Shown: positions 7,094 through 14,276 of the stretch, piece after piece
Position numbering within the stretch: the stretch's first letter is position 1
Layout: every line of letters starts with the position of its first letter
Assembly (NCBI GenBank): GCA_902802805.1
Contig: CADCNE010000014.1
Coordinates: 1 to 35,044 of the forward strand
Length of the DNA stretch: 35,044 nucleotides
Direction of reading: 5' to 3'
DNA from: an uncultured Eubacteriales bacterium
GTDB taxonomy: Bacteria; Bacillota; Clostridia; Christensenellales; CAG-138
Notes under the pieces: generated by a model
Told to the model about the DNA's origin: nothing
Database searches by the model: none
Seen by the model: only the letters and a program-made list of their open reading frames with translations
Position numbers and translations under genes: made by a program

Positions 7094-8365
7094 TTATGGG
7101 AGCGCTTCTTCGTTCGTATCTAAATTCGGTCTTTCTCCCAGCCAATCCCTGAGATAGGCAGCTTTCCGCTCGGCAAAGCCTGTTCGGCCAGTGATCGGAT
7201 GCTCGAACAGGTCCAGCACCGTCCCCGCCAGGATCTTGGGCGGGCAAAGGCAGGCGTTTTGTTCGTCTGTCACGGCGAAGTCGTCCCCGTGGAACCGGCC
7301 CGAGACGCCGGTGAAGCCGAACTGGACCGTGGGGAGCAGGGTGGAAAGATCCCCCACGTCCCCGGAGGCCCCGGAGATGAGGCCTTCCAAGATCTCGTTT
7401 TCGCCGCAGAGAAGCAGCATGTTCTCCTTCACCAGGGCATTGATCTCTTTGTTCTGCGAGAGGGGCAAAAAGCCCGGGCGGCGGGTGACCTCTGTCTCGA
7501 TGTCCATGGCCTCGCCGCACTTTTGGAGGCAATTCTCGATCAGGTCCGCCGCGGCGAAGAGGGCCTTTTGGGTCCGGGCCCGGACGTAGGTCTCGACGAC
7601 GGCATGATCGGGCACGATGTTCACCGTCCCCGCCGTCTCAGAGATCACGGGCTGGACGTTCACCCCGTCCGCGGGGTCGAACCGGTCCTTGAGAAAGGCG
7701 ATAGCGGTTTGTCCGAGCAGCGCGGCGTGCTGGGCGTTCTTCCCCGCAAAGGGCATGGCCCCCGCGTGAGCGCCCACGCCCATATAGACCGCCTTCAGGA
7801 TGACGAAGCCCTTGAGGGTGGAGCCCACGTCGAACCGGCAGCCCGGCTCCCCGGAGGCGTGGCAGGAGAGCACCGCGTCCACGCCGTCGAAGACGCCGCG
7901 GGCGATCATGTCCTGCTTGCCGGAGGGGTACTTCACCAAGCCCTGCTCGATGAGGCTTTGCCGGTACTCGAGGTCGATCATCTCCTCCGCCGGGGTGAAG
8001 ATCACCTTCAGAGTGCCGTTGAGCGGTTCGTCCTTCAGCGCCTCAACGAGTGCCAGGGCCGCGGAAACCTGAAGGCTGTGGCCGCAGGAGTGGATGCGCC
8101 CCTCCCCCGCCTTTTGGGGCAGGCCGTCCATGTCCGCCAGCACCGCCACCACGGGCGCGCCGCTGCCCAAGGTGACCATCAGGCCCGTGTAGCTCACGGG
8201 CTCGTAAGGCACGCCCCACTGGTCCAGCCAGCCCCGGATGAGCCTGTTGGTCTCAAACTCCCGATACCCCAGCTCCGGGGTGTCGAAGAGGCGGCGACTC
8301 CGCTCGATGATGGTTCCTGCGTTTTGATCGATCTTGTCAAAGACCCGCTGTTTCTGCCCGTTCAT
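7094..8365 (-). CDS. M20-family amidohydrolase/peptidase
   Basis: 423 residues, cytosolic, predicted to hydrolyse an N-acyl or peptide amide bond using two metal ions. Visible family features: RRLFDTPELGYREFET near the N terminus, ADMDGLP (metal Asp), HSCGHSLQVSAAL (metal-binding C-G-H), FTPAEEM (catalytic and ligand Glu pair), SCHASGEPG, then the dimerisation domain with GAHAGAMPFAGKNAQHAA. In most M20D enzymes the third motif reads HACGHDGHTA; here the Asp after CGH is Ser, so substrate preference may be unusual. The ATG at 8365 overlaps the TGA of the upstream MBL-fold gene (ATGA), so translation was originally coupled. Because that gene now has a frameshift, one open frame runs from 9115 straight into this gene. 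AbgA/AbgB-like or aminoacylase activity are both possible. Confidence 0.88.
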   Translation of the reverse strand: MNGQKQRVFDKIDQNAGTIIERSRRLFDTPELGYREFETNRLIRGWLDQWGVPYEPVSYTGLMVTLGSGAPVVAVLADMDGLPQKAGEGRIHSCGHSLQVSAALALVEALKDEPLNGTLKVIFTPAEEMIDLEYRQSLIEQGLVKYPSGKQDMIARGVFDGVDAVLSCHASGEPGCRFDVGSTLKGFVILKAVYMGVGAHAGAMPFAGKNAQHAALLGQTAIAFLKDRFDPADGVNVQPVISETAGTVNIVPDHAVVETYVRARTQKALFAAADLIENCLQKCGEAMDIETEVTRRPGFLPLSQNKEINALVKENMLLLCGENEILEGLISGASGDVGDLSTLLPTVQFGFTGVSGRFHGDDFAVTDEQNACLCPPKILAGTVLDLFEHPITGRTGFAERKAAYLRDWLGERPNLDTNEEALP

Positions 8366-9115
8366 TCCCAAATCAGGCTGGTGCCCGCCCCCACTTCCTC
8401 GATGTGCATCTCGTTCCCCATGGCCACCTTCACGGAGAGGGCCGTGCAGTGGCAGGGGTAGAGGTGCGGGATATCCTCCTGTTTCAGGTACGCGATGGCC
8501 CCTTTCGACCGCTCGTCCAGCTGCCGCAGGTGGAAGCCCCCGATGACGCCCATCGATGATGTTGGCGATGCCGCTGTGGGAGCATCCGGTAATCACGTAG
8601 ACCCCCTCCCGCCCCCGATAGGCAAGGGCTGTGTCGTCGGGCGTGAACTCCGGCCCGTCCCCCTCCCGGGGGGTCCTGTCCTGCTGATCGGGGAAGACGC
8701 GGGGGATGGCCCCGAGATAAAAGAGGTCCTCCGTCAGGGCCAGAGGCCGGTCCGTGAGCTCAAGGTCGAAGTATCGCTCCAGCTGTTCCCGGGGATAGGG
8801 GCAGCCGATGGACAGCCCCCGGGACACCACCCGCCTAAACAGCAGCGGATGGGCCACCAGCTTGGGCCTGGGCCCCTCGGTGAAGAAGGCGTCCAGCCCC
8901 TTGGTGTGGTCGTCGTGGCAGTGAGACAAGATGACCCCGTCCACGTCCCGCCAGCTGATGCCCAAGGTCTCGGCGTTCTTCGCAAAGATGCCGAAATAGC
9001 CCGTGTCCAGCAAAAACCGCTTCCCCTCCGCCTCGATGAGGCAAGAGAACCCCGGTTCCCCCAGCAGGTACTGGTCGATCAGCGTATTGTTATCGGATAA
9101 AATGGTCAGCTTCAT
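8362..9115 (-). pseudogene. Frameshifted metallo-beta-lactamase-fold hydrolase
   Basis: The N-terminal part (9115 to about 8550) is a clear MBL-fold protein of the group often named ribofuranosylaminobenzene 5'-phosphate synthase-like. It has LLDTGYFGIF, SHCHDDHTKGL (HxHxDH metal motif) and VYVITGCSHSGIANII. After GIANIID the reading frame breaks. The expected continuation, GVIGGFHLRQLDERS through PHLYPCHCTA to GTSLIWE, is found in a different frame (8553-8362). In relatives about 15 residues separate GCSHSGIxN from the GGFHL motif. Here they nearly touch, so about 40 bases seem deleted as well as the frame being lost. The original TGA (8364-8362) overlaps the M20 start. A sequencing error cannot by itself explain the missing residues. 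The remaining protein lacks the C-terminal metal ligand. Confidence 0.8.
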
Positions 9116-9364
9116 CGTCTGAAGTGTCCTTTCAGCTTTTCAAAAAACTTTTCCTCCGTAAACTTTCTCTCGCCGGGAAATGAAGGCGCGTTGTAGACGC
9201 GCGCACTCAATCAACAGAGGAAGAACGGTACGCTGAAATAGGTCAAATCCAGCGACACGTGCGGTGGATTTGACACCTTGCAGGTCCCGCCGCCCGGTAA
9301 ACCCCAAGGTTTATAGGCGGGACCTGGAGGCGAAGCGCAGGCGGAGCACCCCGCCACAGCGGCC
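9116..9364. repeat. Intergenic region built of several hairpins
   Basis: There is no gene in these 249 bases. Visible inverted repeats: GCGCGT/ACGCGC near 9187-9202; GTCAAATCCA (9242-9251) with TGGATTTGAC (9265-9274); CAGGTCCCGCC (9281-9291) with GGCGGGACCTG (9316-9326), the last enclosing a nested TAAACC/GGTTTA stem. They lie upstream of the broken MBL gene and downstream of the M18 gene. They could be repeat-derived or a structured leader. I could not find a convincing promoter for the MBL-M20 pair here. Confidence 0.5.
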
Positions 9365-9399
9365 TCAGCCTGCTGAAACTTTCGGTTTCAGCAGGCTGA
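9365..9399 (-). terminator. 15-bp perfect hairpin overlapping the stop codon of the M18 gene
   Basis: TCAGCCTGCTGAAAC (9365-9379) and GTTTCAGCAGGCTGA (9385-9399) form a perfect stem with a 5-base loop. The M18 stop (TCA on the + strand, 9388-9390) lies inside the right arm, so the last codons (ISAC, stop) are written by the hairpin. There is no T-tract. Confidence 0.65.
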
Positions 9400-10761
9400 A
9401 ATAAGGAAGGCGTGGTAGGCCTTCATGGCCTCGTACAGGTCCGCCTTGGAGATGATCTCCCAGGGGGCGTGCATGGAGAGGACCGCCACGCCGCTGTCGA
9501 TGACGTTCATGCCGTAGAGGGCGCAGATGTAGGCGATGGTGCCGCCGCCGCCCTGGTCCACCCGGCCCAGCTCCGCCGTCTGGAAACATACCTTGTTGTC
9601 GTCCATGATGGCCCGGAGCTTGCCGATATACTCGGCGTTGGCGTCGTTGCTGCCGGACTTGCCCCGGGCGCCGGTGTACTTGTTGAAGCAGACGCCCTTG
9701 CCGAGGTAGGCGGCGTTCTTCTTTTCGAACATGGCGGCGTAGGTGGGGTCGTAGCCCGCGCTGACGTCGCAGGAGAGCATGCGGCTGCTGGCCAGAGCCC
9801 GGCGGAGCTTCAATTCACAATAGTCGCCGGACTTTGCCATGATCTCGGCCACGGCGTTCTCGAAGTACCGGGCCTGCATGCCCGTGGCGCCCACGCTGCC
9901 GATCTCCTCCTTGTCCGCCAGGATGCAGCAGCAGGTGTATTTCGGCGTGTCGGTGATGCGGAACATGGCCTCGATCTCCGCGAAGGCGCAGACCCGATCG
10001 TCGTGACCGTAGCCGATGACCATGCTGCGGTCCAGGCCGAAATCCCGGCTCCTGCCCGCGGGGACCACCTCGATCTCGGCGGAGAGGAAGTCCTCCTCCT
10101 CCATGCCGTACTTCTCCTTGAGAATGGCCAGGATGGCGGCCTTCACGGGCTCCTTTTCCACGTCCTTCCGGGGCTTGCCGCCCACGATCACGTCCAGGGC
10201 CTCCCCCTCGATGACCACGCTGGCCTTCTTGTCGAGCTGGGTGGCGGAAAGGTGGATGAGGAGGTCCGAGATGCCCACCACGGGGTCGTCCTCGTCCTCG
10301 CCGATGACCACGTCCACCACGGTCCCGTCCTTCTTGGCCACCACGCCGTGGAGGGCCAGGGGCAAAGTGACCCACTGGTACTTCTTGATGCCGCCGTAGT
10401 AGTGGGTGTCCAGGTAGACAAGCTCCGTGTCCTCGTAGAGGGGGTTCTGCTTCAGGTCCATGCGGGGGCTGTCGATGTGGGCGCCCACGATGTTGAGGCC
10501 CTTTTCAAGGGGCTCCCGGCCGATGATGAACAGCTGGACGGCCTTGCCCATGGTGTTCACGTACACCCGGTCCCCGGGCTTGAGGGCTTCCGCCTTTTCG
10601 AGGGCCACGTACCCGGCCTTCTCAGCCCGGCGGATGGTCTCTCGGGCGCACTCCCGCTCGGTCTTGCTGCTGTCGAGATAGGCCCGGTAGGCCCTGGCAA
10701 AGTCCATGACCCGCTTCTCTTCCCGCTTCTTATAGGTGGTCCACGCGTTGACTCGTTCCAT
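9388..10761 (-). CDS. M18-family aspartyl aminopeptidase-type metallopeptidase
   Basis: 457 residues, cytosolic, predicted to remove N-terminal (acidic) residues from peptides using two zinc ions; family members form dodecamers. Motifs in order: IVGAHIDSPRMDLKQNPLYED (His95 and the following Asp), VYLDTHYYGGIKKYQW, VVGISDLLIHLS, ADKEEIGSVGATGMQ (catalytic and ligand Glu pair), SCDVSAGYDPTY (ligand Asp) and LSMHAPWEI (ligand His). Length agrees with Clostridial M18 proteins. AGGAGGGA ends a few bases before the ATG at 10761. It has a divergent promoter from the HAD gene. The final four residues are encoded by a hairpin repeat arm, so the natural C terminus may have been replaced, probably without effect. 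Confidence 0.93.
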   Translation of the reverse strand: MERVNAWTTYKKREEKRVMDFARAYRAYLDSSKTERECARETIRRAEKAGYVALEKAEALKPGDRVYVNTMGKAVQLFIIGREPLEKGLNIVGAHIDSPRMDLKQNPLYEDTELVYLDTHYYGGIKKYQWVTLPLALHGVVAKKDGTVVDVVIGEDEDDPVVGISDLLIHLSATQLDKKASVVIEGEALDVIVGGKPRKDVEKEPVKAAILAILKEKYGMEEEDFLSAEIEVVPAGRSRDFGLDRSMVIGYGHDDRVCAFAEIEAMFRITDTPKYTCCCILADKEEIGSVGATGMQARYFENAVAEIMAKSGDYCELKLRRALASSRMLSCDVSAGYDPTYAAMFEKKNAAYLGKGVCFNKYTGARGKSGSNDANAEYIGKLRAIMDDNKVCFQTAELGRVDQGGGGTIAYICALYGMNVIDSGVAVLSMHAPWEIISKADLYEAMKAYHAFLISAC

Positions 10762-10789
10762 AGTTCCCTCCTGATCGTTGGTTTGTTTC

Positions 10790-10818
10790 AGTATACGACA
10801 GCCCCGGGGAAAAGTAAA
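10790..10818 (-). promoter_or_regulatory. Promoter of the M18 gene
   Basis: On the - strand the -35 is TTTACT (10818-10813) and the -10 is TATACT (10795-10790), with 17 bp between. It lies in the 114-base gap between divergent genes. For the HAD gene only a -10-like TATGAT (10844-10849) with no good -35 is visible. Confidence 0.6.
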
Positions 10819-10875
10819 GCTGGTATGTTTTCCTTCTATGGTGTATGATAGGGAAAACGGGAAGGGACACGGAAT

Positions 10876-11562
10876 ATGGCGGTCAAGGCGATATTATGGG
10901 ACGTGGACGGGACGCTGCTGGACTTTGCTGCCGCGGAGAAGGCGGCCGTACAGAAGCTGTTCATCGAGTTCGGTCTGGGGGAATGTACGGACGGTATGGT
11001 GGCCCGGTATTCTTCCATCAGCGGCGGATATTGGAAGCGCCTCGAACGGGGCGAGATCACCAAGGCGGAGGTGCTGGTGGGCCGGTATCGGGACTTTTTC
11101 TCGGAGCTGGGCATCGACCCGGCCCTCGCTGAGCCCTTCAACGCCCGGTATCAGGTGGCCCTGGGGGACACGGTGGCCTACCGGGACGACAGCCTGGAGA
11201 TCGTGAAGGCCCTCCACGGGCGGGTGAAGCAGTACGTGGTGTCCAACGGCACCGTCATCGCCCAGACCAAGAAGCTGGAACGCTCCCATCTCGGCGAATG
11301 GATGGACGGCATTTTCCTCTCCGAACAGCTGGGCGCGGAGAAGCCCAGCCCTCGTTTCTTTGAACAGGTCTTCGCCGCTCTGCCGGACATTCCAAAGGAG
11401 GATATGCTAATCGTAGGGGATTCCCTGACCAGCGACATGCAGGGAGGTCTCAATGCCGGCGTCCCCACCTGCTGGTACAACCCCCAAAGCCTTCCCAGGC
11501 CCGCGGATATGGCCATCGCCTTTGAGATACAGAATCTACAGCAGATATACGAACTGCTGTAA
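10876..11562 (+). CDS. HAD-family phosphatase, YjjG-like (nucleoside 5'-monophosphatase type)
   Basis: 228 residues, cytosolic. HAD motif I is WDVDGTLLDF (nucleophile Asp and the second Asp, residues 9-11). Motif II is YVVSNGT, motif III is the Lys in GAEKPSP, and motif IV is MLIVGDSLTSDMQGG. An alpha-helical C1 cap lies between motifs I and II. The chain pattern (FFEQVFAAL, GGLNAGVPTCWYNP, then EIQNLQQIYELL at the end) is that of the YjjG/YfnB group, which dephosphorylates dUMP, dTMP and unusual pyrimidine nucleotides as house cleaning. The true substrate is not readable. GAAGGGA precedes the ATG. It is monocistronic with its own terminator. Confidence 0.9.
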   Translation: MAVKAILWDVDGTLLDFAAAEKAAVQKLFIEFGLGECTDGMVARYSSISGGYWKRLERGEITKAEVLVGRYRDFFSELGIDPALAEPFNARYQVALGDTVAYRDDSLEIVKALHGRVKQYVVSNGTVIAQTKKLERSHLGEWMDGIFLSEQLGAEKPSPRFFEQVFAALPDIPKEDMLIVGDSLTSDMQGGLNAGVPTCWYNPQSLPRPADMAIAFEIQNLQQIYELL

Positions 11563-11569
11563 ATGAAAC

Positions 11570-11604
11570 AATACCGGCCCGCCTCAGGCAGACCGGTATT
11601 TTTC
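11570..11604 (+). terminator. Rho-independent terminator of the HAD gene
   Basis: AATACCGG (11570-11577) pairs with CCGGTATT (11593-11600), followed by TTTTTCG. It starts eight bases after the stop codon. Confidence 0.85.
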
Positions 11605-11646
11605 GTCGTTACCCTTTCACATGAGAAACGGAGTGCGTAACGGGAT

Positions 11647-11820
11647 TCAGTACCGGATGATGTAGTAGATCACGTACGCCCAGCTCAGAAGCCCATGGAC
11701 GATGGCCCAGCCGATGGACTTCCACGCGGTGTAGCTGATGACCATGGCCAGGGCGCTGCCGAAGGTGATGCCGGATTTGACCGTTTTTTGGATGATGGTC
11801 TGATTGCTGTGTTTTTCCAT
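11647..11820 (-). CDS. Small membrane protein, 57 aa
   Basis: A short gene with a strong ribosome site: AAGGAGG lies 9 bases before the ATG at 11820, and the stop is at 11647-11649. The protein is a charged N terminus (MEKHSNQTIIQKTVK) followed by two hydrophobic stretches (ITFGSALAMVISYTAW and WAIVHGLLSWAYVIYYII), so it is likely a two-span hairpin in the membrane. Similar small proteins of unknown function occur in Clostridia, to my recollection. It lies 43 bases downstream of the HxlR gene on the same strand and may share its transcript. The + strand terminator of the HAD gene is nearby on the other side. Confidence 0.75.
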   Translation of the reverse strand: MEKHSNQTIIQKTVKSGITFGSALAMVISYTAWKSIGWAIVHGLLSWAYVIYYIIRY

Positions 11821-11863
11821 ATTTCAATTCCTCCTTCGTCTTGGAAAATCCTATAAGAGGGTT

Positions 11864-12196
11864 TTACCGTCTGTTTTCGATCCCCCAGTCGCAGAGCTTG
11901 TCCAGCACCTGAACCAGGGAGTGGCCCCTGTCTGTCAGAGAGTATTCCACCCGGGGCGGGATCTGGGGATAGACCACTCGGCGGATGAGGTCGTCCGCCT
12001 CCAGCTCCTTTAAATTGCGGCTCAGAGTCTTGTCCGCCACCTTCTTCAGATACCGCTGCAGCTCGTTGAACCGCACCGGTTCGTACTCCATCAGACAATA
12101 GAGGATCACCGGCTTATATTTCCCCGCGATCAGGGACAGGGTGTAGCTGTAGCCGGTATCGTCGAAGTCGGCGCTTTCGATGGGACGCTGATCCAT
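11864..12196 (-). CDS. HxlR-family winged-helix transcriptional regulator
   Basis: 110 residues from the ATG at 12196, supported by GGAGG 7 bases upstream. It shows the classic HxlR/YodB layout: LSLIAGKYKPVILYCL (first helix, normally IGGKWK), RFNELQRYLKKVADKTLSRNLKELEADDLIRRVVYPQIPPRVEYSLTD (helix-turn-helix plus wing) and a C-terminal dimer helix LVQVLDKLCDWGIENRR. The N-terminal redox cysteine of YodB- and HypR-type sensors, usually in a C-P motif before the first helix, is absent. Cys34 and a Cys near residue 103 are present instead. It is divergent from a flavin-reductase-like gene with a palindrome in between, so it probably regulates itself and that gene. Confidence 0.92.
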   Translation of the reverse strand: MDQRPIESADFDDTGYSYTLSLIAGKYKPVILYCLMEYEPVRFNELQRYLKKVADKTLSRNLKELEADDLIRRVVYPQIPPRVEYSLTDRGHSLVQVLDKLCDWGIENRR

Positions 12197-12210
12197 AGCT
12201 TTCCTCCGGG

Positions 12211-12239
12211 CAAGTACCTGTCTTAAAAGTGGGTACTTG
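12211..12239. promoter_or_regulatory. HxlR operator candidate
   Basis: CAAGTACC (12211-12218) and GGTACTTG (12232-12239) are perfect 8-bp arms, 13 bases apart. GTACTT-type half-sites are typical of HxlR-family operators. The right arm overlaps the -35 of the flavin-reductase promoter, and the whole site lies in the leader of the HxlR gene, so binding could repress both. A second inverted repeat, CCGGCA/TGCCGG (12249-12254 and 12265-12270), surrounds the shared -10 region. Confidence 0.65.
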
Positions 12240-12265
12240 ATTCTTTTTCCGGCACATGATACCAT
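12237..12265 (+). promoter_or_regulatory. Promoter of the flavin-reductase-like gene
   Basis: The -35 is TTGATT (12237-12242) and the extended -10 is TGATACCAT (hexamer 12260-12265), with 17 bp between. Confidence 0.55.
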
Positions 12266-12284
12266 GCCGGTGTACCAAAAGCAA
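12256..12284 (-). promoter_or_regulatory. Divergent promoter of the HxlR gene
   Basis: On the - strand the -35 is TTGCTT (12284-12279) and the -10 is TATCAT (12261-12256), spacer 17. The -10 elements of the two divergent promoters share bases, so polymerases compete for the site. Confidence 0.55.
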
Positions 12285-12303
12285 CAGAAAGGGAGAAAAA
12301 GCT

Positions 12304-12876
12304 ATGAAAAAGAATTTAGGCGTCGTCCCGGCGGTGTACCCCATGCCCGTGCTCATGGTGGCGGCCTATGACGAGAACGGTACAGTGAACGTGATGAACG
12401 CGGCCTGGGGCATGATCTGCGCCATGGACAAGATCGCCCTGTTCATCGACGAGGACCACAAGACCACCCAGAATCTGCTGAAGACCAAGGCCTTCACCGT
12501 GTCCATCGCGGATAGGGCGCACATGGACGTGGCGGATTTCTTCGGCATCGCCACCGGCAACAAGATGCCCGACAAGTTCGCGCGCACGGGCTATCACGCC
12601 GCAAAGAGCGCATTCGTCAACGCCCCCGTCATCGAGGAGTTCCCGGTGGTCATGGAATGCGAACTAAATGACGTGGTCAGCAACGACAGCTTCTACTGCA
12701 TCGTGGGCAAGATCGTGAACGTGGCCGCCGAAGAGAAGGTCCTGGACCCCAACGGCAAGGTGAACCCCACCAAGCTCGACGCCCTCATCTTCGACCAGTT
12801 CCAGAACGGCTACTATGTAACCGGCGAGCAGGCCGGCCGGGCCTGGCACGCCGGCGCGGGGCTGATGAAGAAGTAA
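12304..12876 (+). CDS. Flavin reductase-like / flavoredoxin protein (FMN-binding split barrel)
   Basis: 190 residues from the ATG at 12304, which has GGGAG 9 bases upstream; an earlier in-frame ATG at 12256 lies within the promoter. The pattern PMPVLMVAAYDENGTVNVMNAAWG, then KTKAFTVSIAD (phosphate-binding strand), DFFGIATGNKMPDKFARTGYHA, and VMECELNDVV is typical of the flavoredoxin/flavin-reductase family that binds FMN in the cytosol and moves electrons between NAD(P)H or other donors and small acceptors. The partner is unknown. The divergent HxlR regulator is a common genomic neighbour of such genes, often linked to redox or electrophile stress. It is followed by a strong terminator. Confidence 0.9.
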   Translation: MKKNLGVVPAVYPMPVLMVAAYDENGTVNVMNAAWGMICAMDKIALFIDEDHKTTQNLLKTKAFTVSIADRAHMDVADFFGIATGNKMPDKFARTGYHAAKSAFVNAPVIEEFPVVMECELNDVVSNDSFYCIVGKIVNVAAEEKVLDPNGKVNPTKLDALIFDQFQNGYYVTGEQAGRAWHAGAGLMKK

Positions 12877-12921
12877 TTCTGTATGTTCTTTTTTCTCTTC
12901 ATGAGAAGGGGAAAAAAACAA

Positions 12922-12992
12922 AAAAAGAGAAGCAAGGAAGGGCTTTGTGATAAGACACACAAGCCCTTCCTTTTTCTAAAGCTTCTCTTTTT
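12922..12992 (+). terminator. Nested hairpin terminator (dispersed repeat family 2-like, copy C)
   Basis: Outer arms AAAAAGAGAAGC (12922-12933) and GCTTCTCTTTTT (12981-12992) enclose an inner stem AAGGAAGGGCTT (12934-12945) with AAGCCCTTCCTT (12961-12972), which is followed by a T-run. It can terminate the flavin-reductase transcript and, by symmetry, the convergent tldE transcript. Its AAAAAGAGAA... core resembles the modules at 17967-18109 and 22528-22671. Confidence 0.75.
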
Positions 12993-12995
12993 CCG

Positions 12996-14264
12996 TTATC
13001 CGGCCACTTCCACGCCTTCGATCTTCACGGCGAAGGGGCCGGTGTAGGTCAGGGTGTCGTAGCGCTCGGTGGAGAACAGCAGGTTCCCCTGCTTCTCAGG
13101 CAGGCTCCCGTTGATGGAGCCGCCGGTGAGGATCTTCACGCCCTCGTCGGTATAGAGGTACGCCAGGCGGATCTCGCCGCCGAAGTGGCCCGTGAAGGCG
13201 TCCATCTGGAAGTCAGAGAAGGACACGGGGCAAAGGCACCCCTTCCGCAGGTCATTCAGGGCCACGGTGCCGTTGTCGAGGCCCAGCCGCTGATAGTTGC
13301 CCGTGGGCTCGATGCCCAGATACCGGCAGAAGCGGTTGGGTCCGTAGATGACCTTCAGCTCGCCGTCCCGGATCAGGGGCCTCTCCACCATGGGGATGCC
13401 GTCCTCGGAGTAGGGGGCCATGGGCAGCAGGTTCAGATTCAGCTTCTCCCCCTGCACGTTCTCCCCCTGGACCTGCTTGCCCACGGTCCAGTCGGAATAG
13501 TGGGCGAAGACCATGGCGGCGTGGGCGCGCTCGCCGTAATACTCGAGGAGGGTGGGCACCTGGTCCCCGGACAGGACCACGCTGTAGGTACCGGCCTGGG
13601 GGCTCTTCTGAGCCGCCGCCCGATCCCGTACCGCCGCGATGGCCCGGCGTGCCTTTTCGGTGAGGGCATCGGTGTTCAGATCCGCGTAGGCGAACTGGAA
13701 GAACTGCTCCACGTCCTGGGGCGCCTTGCACTGAGTCACGAACTCGCCCTTCACGAGATACCGGCTGTAGGCCACGTCCGTGCCCGCGCTGGTGAGCAGG
13801 GAGACCTGGTTCTCGATGGCGAAGAACTCCGCGCTGTTGATGAAGGCGTCCGCGTCCGTGTCCGCGGCGAAGAGGGCCTTGGCCATGAGCATGGCGTTCT
13901 CCTCCAGGGGCCGATCGGCCAGGGTGGAGGGCATGGCCACGGGTGCTTCCTTCCGCCCTTCGTACAGCTCGTAGAAGGGGTTCTTTACGAACTGGGCGGC
14001 GAAGTACGCACCCTCGATCCGTGCCTTGACCTCGTCCAAGCCCATGCCCTCAAAGATCTGGGCCTGGGAACTGCCCCGGAAGGTCACGCCGTCCGCTTCA
14101 AAGTCCCGGTAGACGGTGACGGCGCAGTGGACCGCGCTCTTGATGCGGCGCATGTCCAGGGTCTTTTTGATGAAGAACAGCTCCGCGGAGCGCTCCTCGC
14201 TGATCTCGATCTGGTAGACGGGGATGTTCAGCTCCCCCAATGCTTTTAAAATGATATCGCGCAT
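12996..14264 (-). CDS. tldE: TldE/PmbA-like subunit of the TldD/TldE peptidase
   Basis: 422 residues. It has the TldD/PmbA fold with the N-terminal FRGSSQAQIFEGM segment, central beta strands, and the C-terminal GNYQRLGLDNGTVALNDLRKG, MDAFTGHFGGEIRLAYLY and KILTGGSINGSL signatures. It lacks the HExxxH zinc motif that its partner has, as expected for the non-catalytic subunit. In E. coli the TldD-TldE heterodimer degrades unfolded or modified peptides, for example in microcin B17 maturation and CcdA turnover. The start at 14264 is supported by AAGGAGG, and it lies 12 bases after the tldD stop, so the two subunits are co-expressed. No peptide precursor gene is seen nearby, so a housekeeping role is likely. 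Confidence 0.9.
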   Translation of the reverse strand: MRDIILKALGELNIPVYQIEISEERSAELFFIKKTLDMRRIKSAVHCAVTVYRDFEADGVTFRGSSQAQIFEGMGLDEVKARIEGAYFAAQFVKNPFYELYEGRKEAPVAMPSTLADRPLEENAMLMAKALFAADTDADAFINSAEFFAIENQVSLLTSAGTDVAYSRYLVKGEFVTQCKAPQDVEQFFQFAYADLNTDALTEKARRAIAAVRDRAAAQKSPQAGTYSVVLSGDQVPTLLEYYGERAHAAMVFAHYSDWTVGKQVQGENVQGEKLNLNLLPMAPYSEDGIPMVERPLIRDGELKVIYGPNRFCRYLGIEPTGNYQRLGLDNGTVALNDLRKGCLCPVSFSDFQMDAFTGHFGGEIRLAYLYTDEGVKILTGGSINGSLPEKQGNLLFSTERYDTLTYTGPFAVKIEGVEVAG

Positions 14265-14276
14265 GCTGCTGCCTCC

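Noticed and set aside
7094..9115. A genuine MBL-amidohydrolase fusion enzyme
   Set aside because: The joining 45-60 residues are out-of-frame MBL sequence; the true C-terminal MBL part is visible in another frame and its stop overlaps the M20 start.
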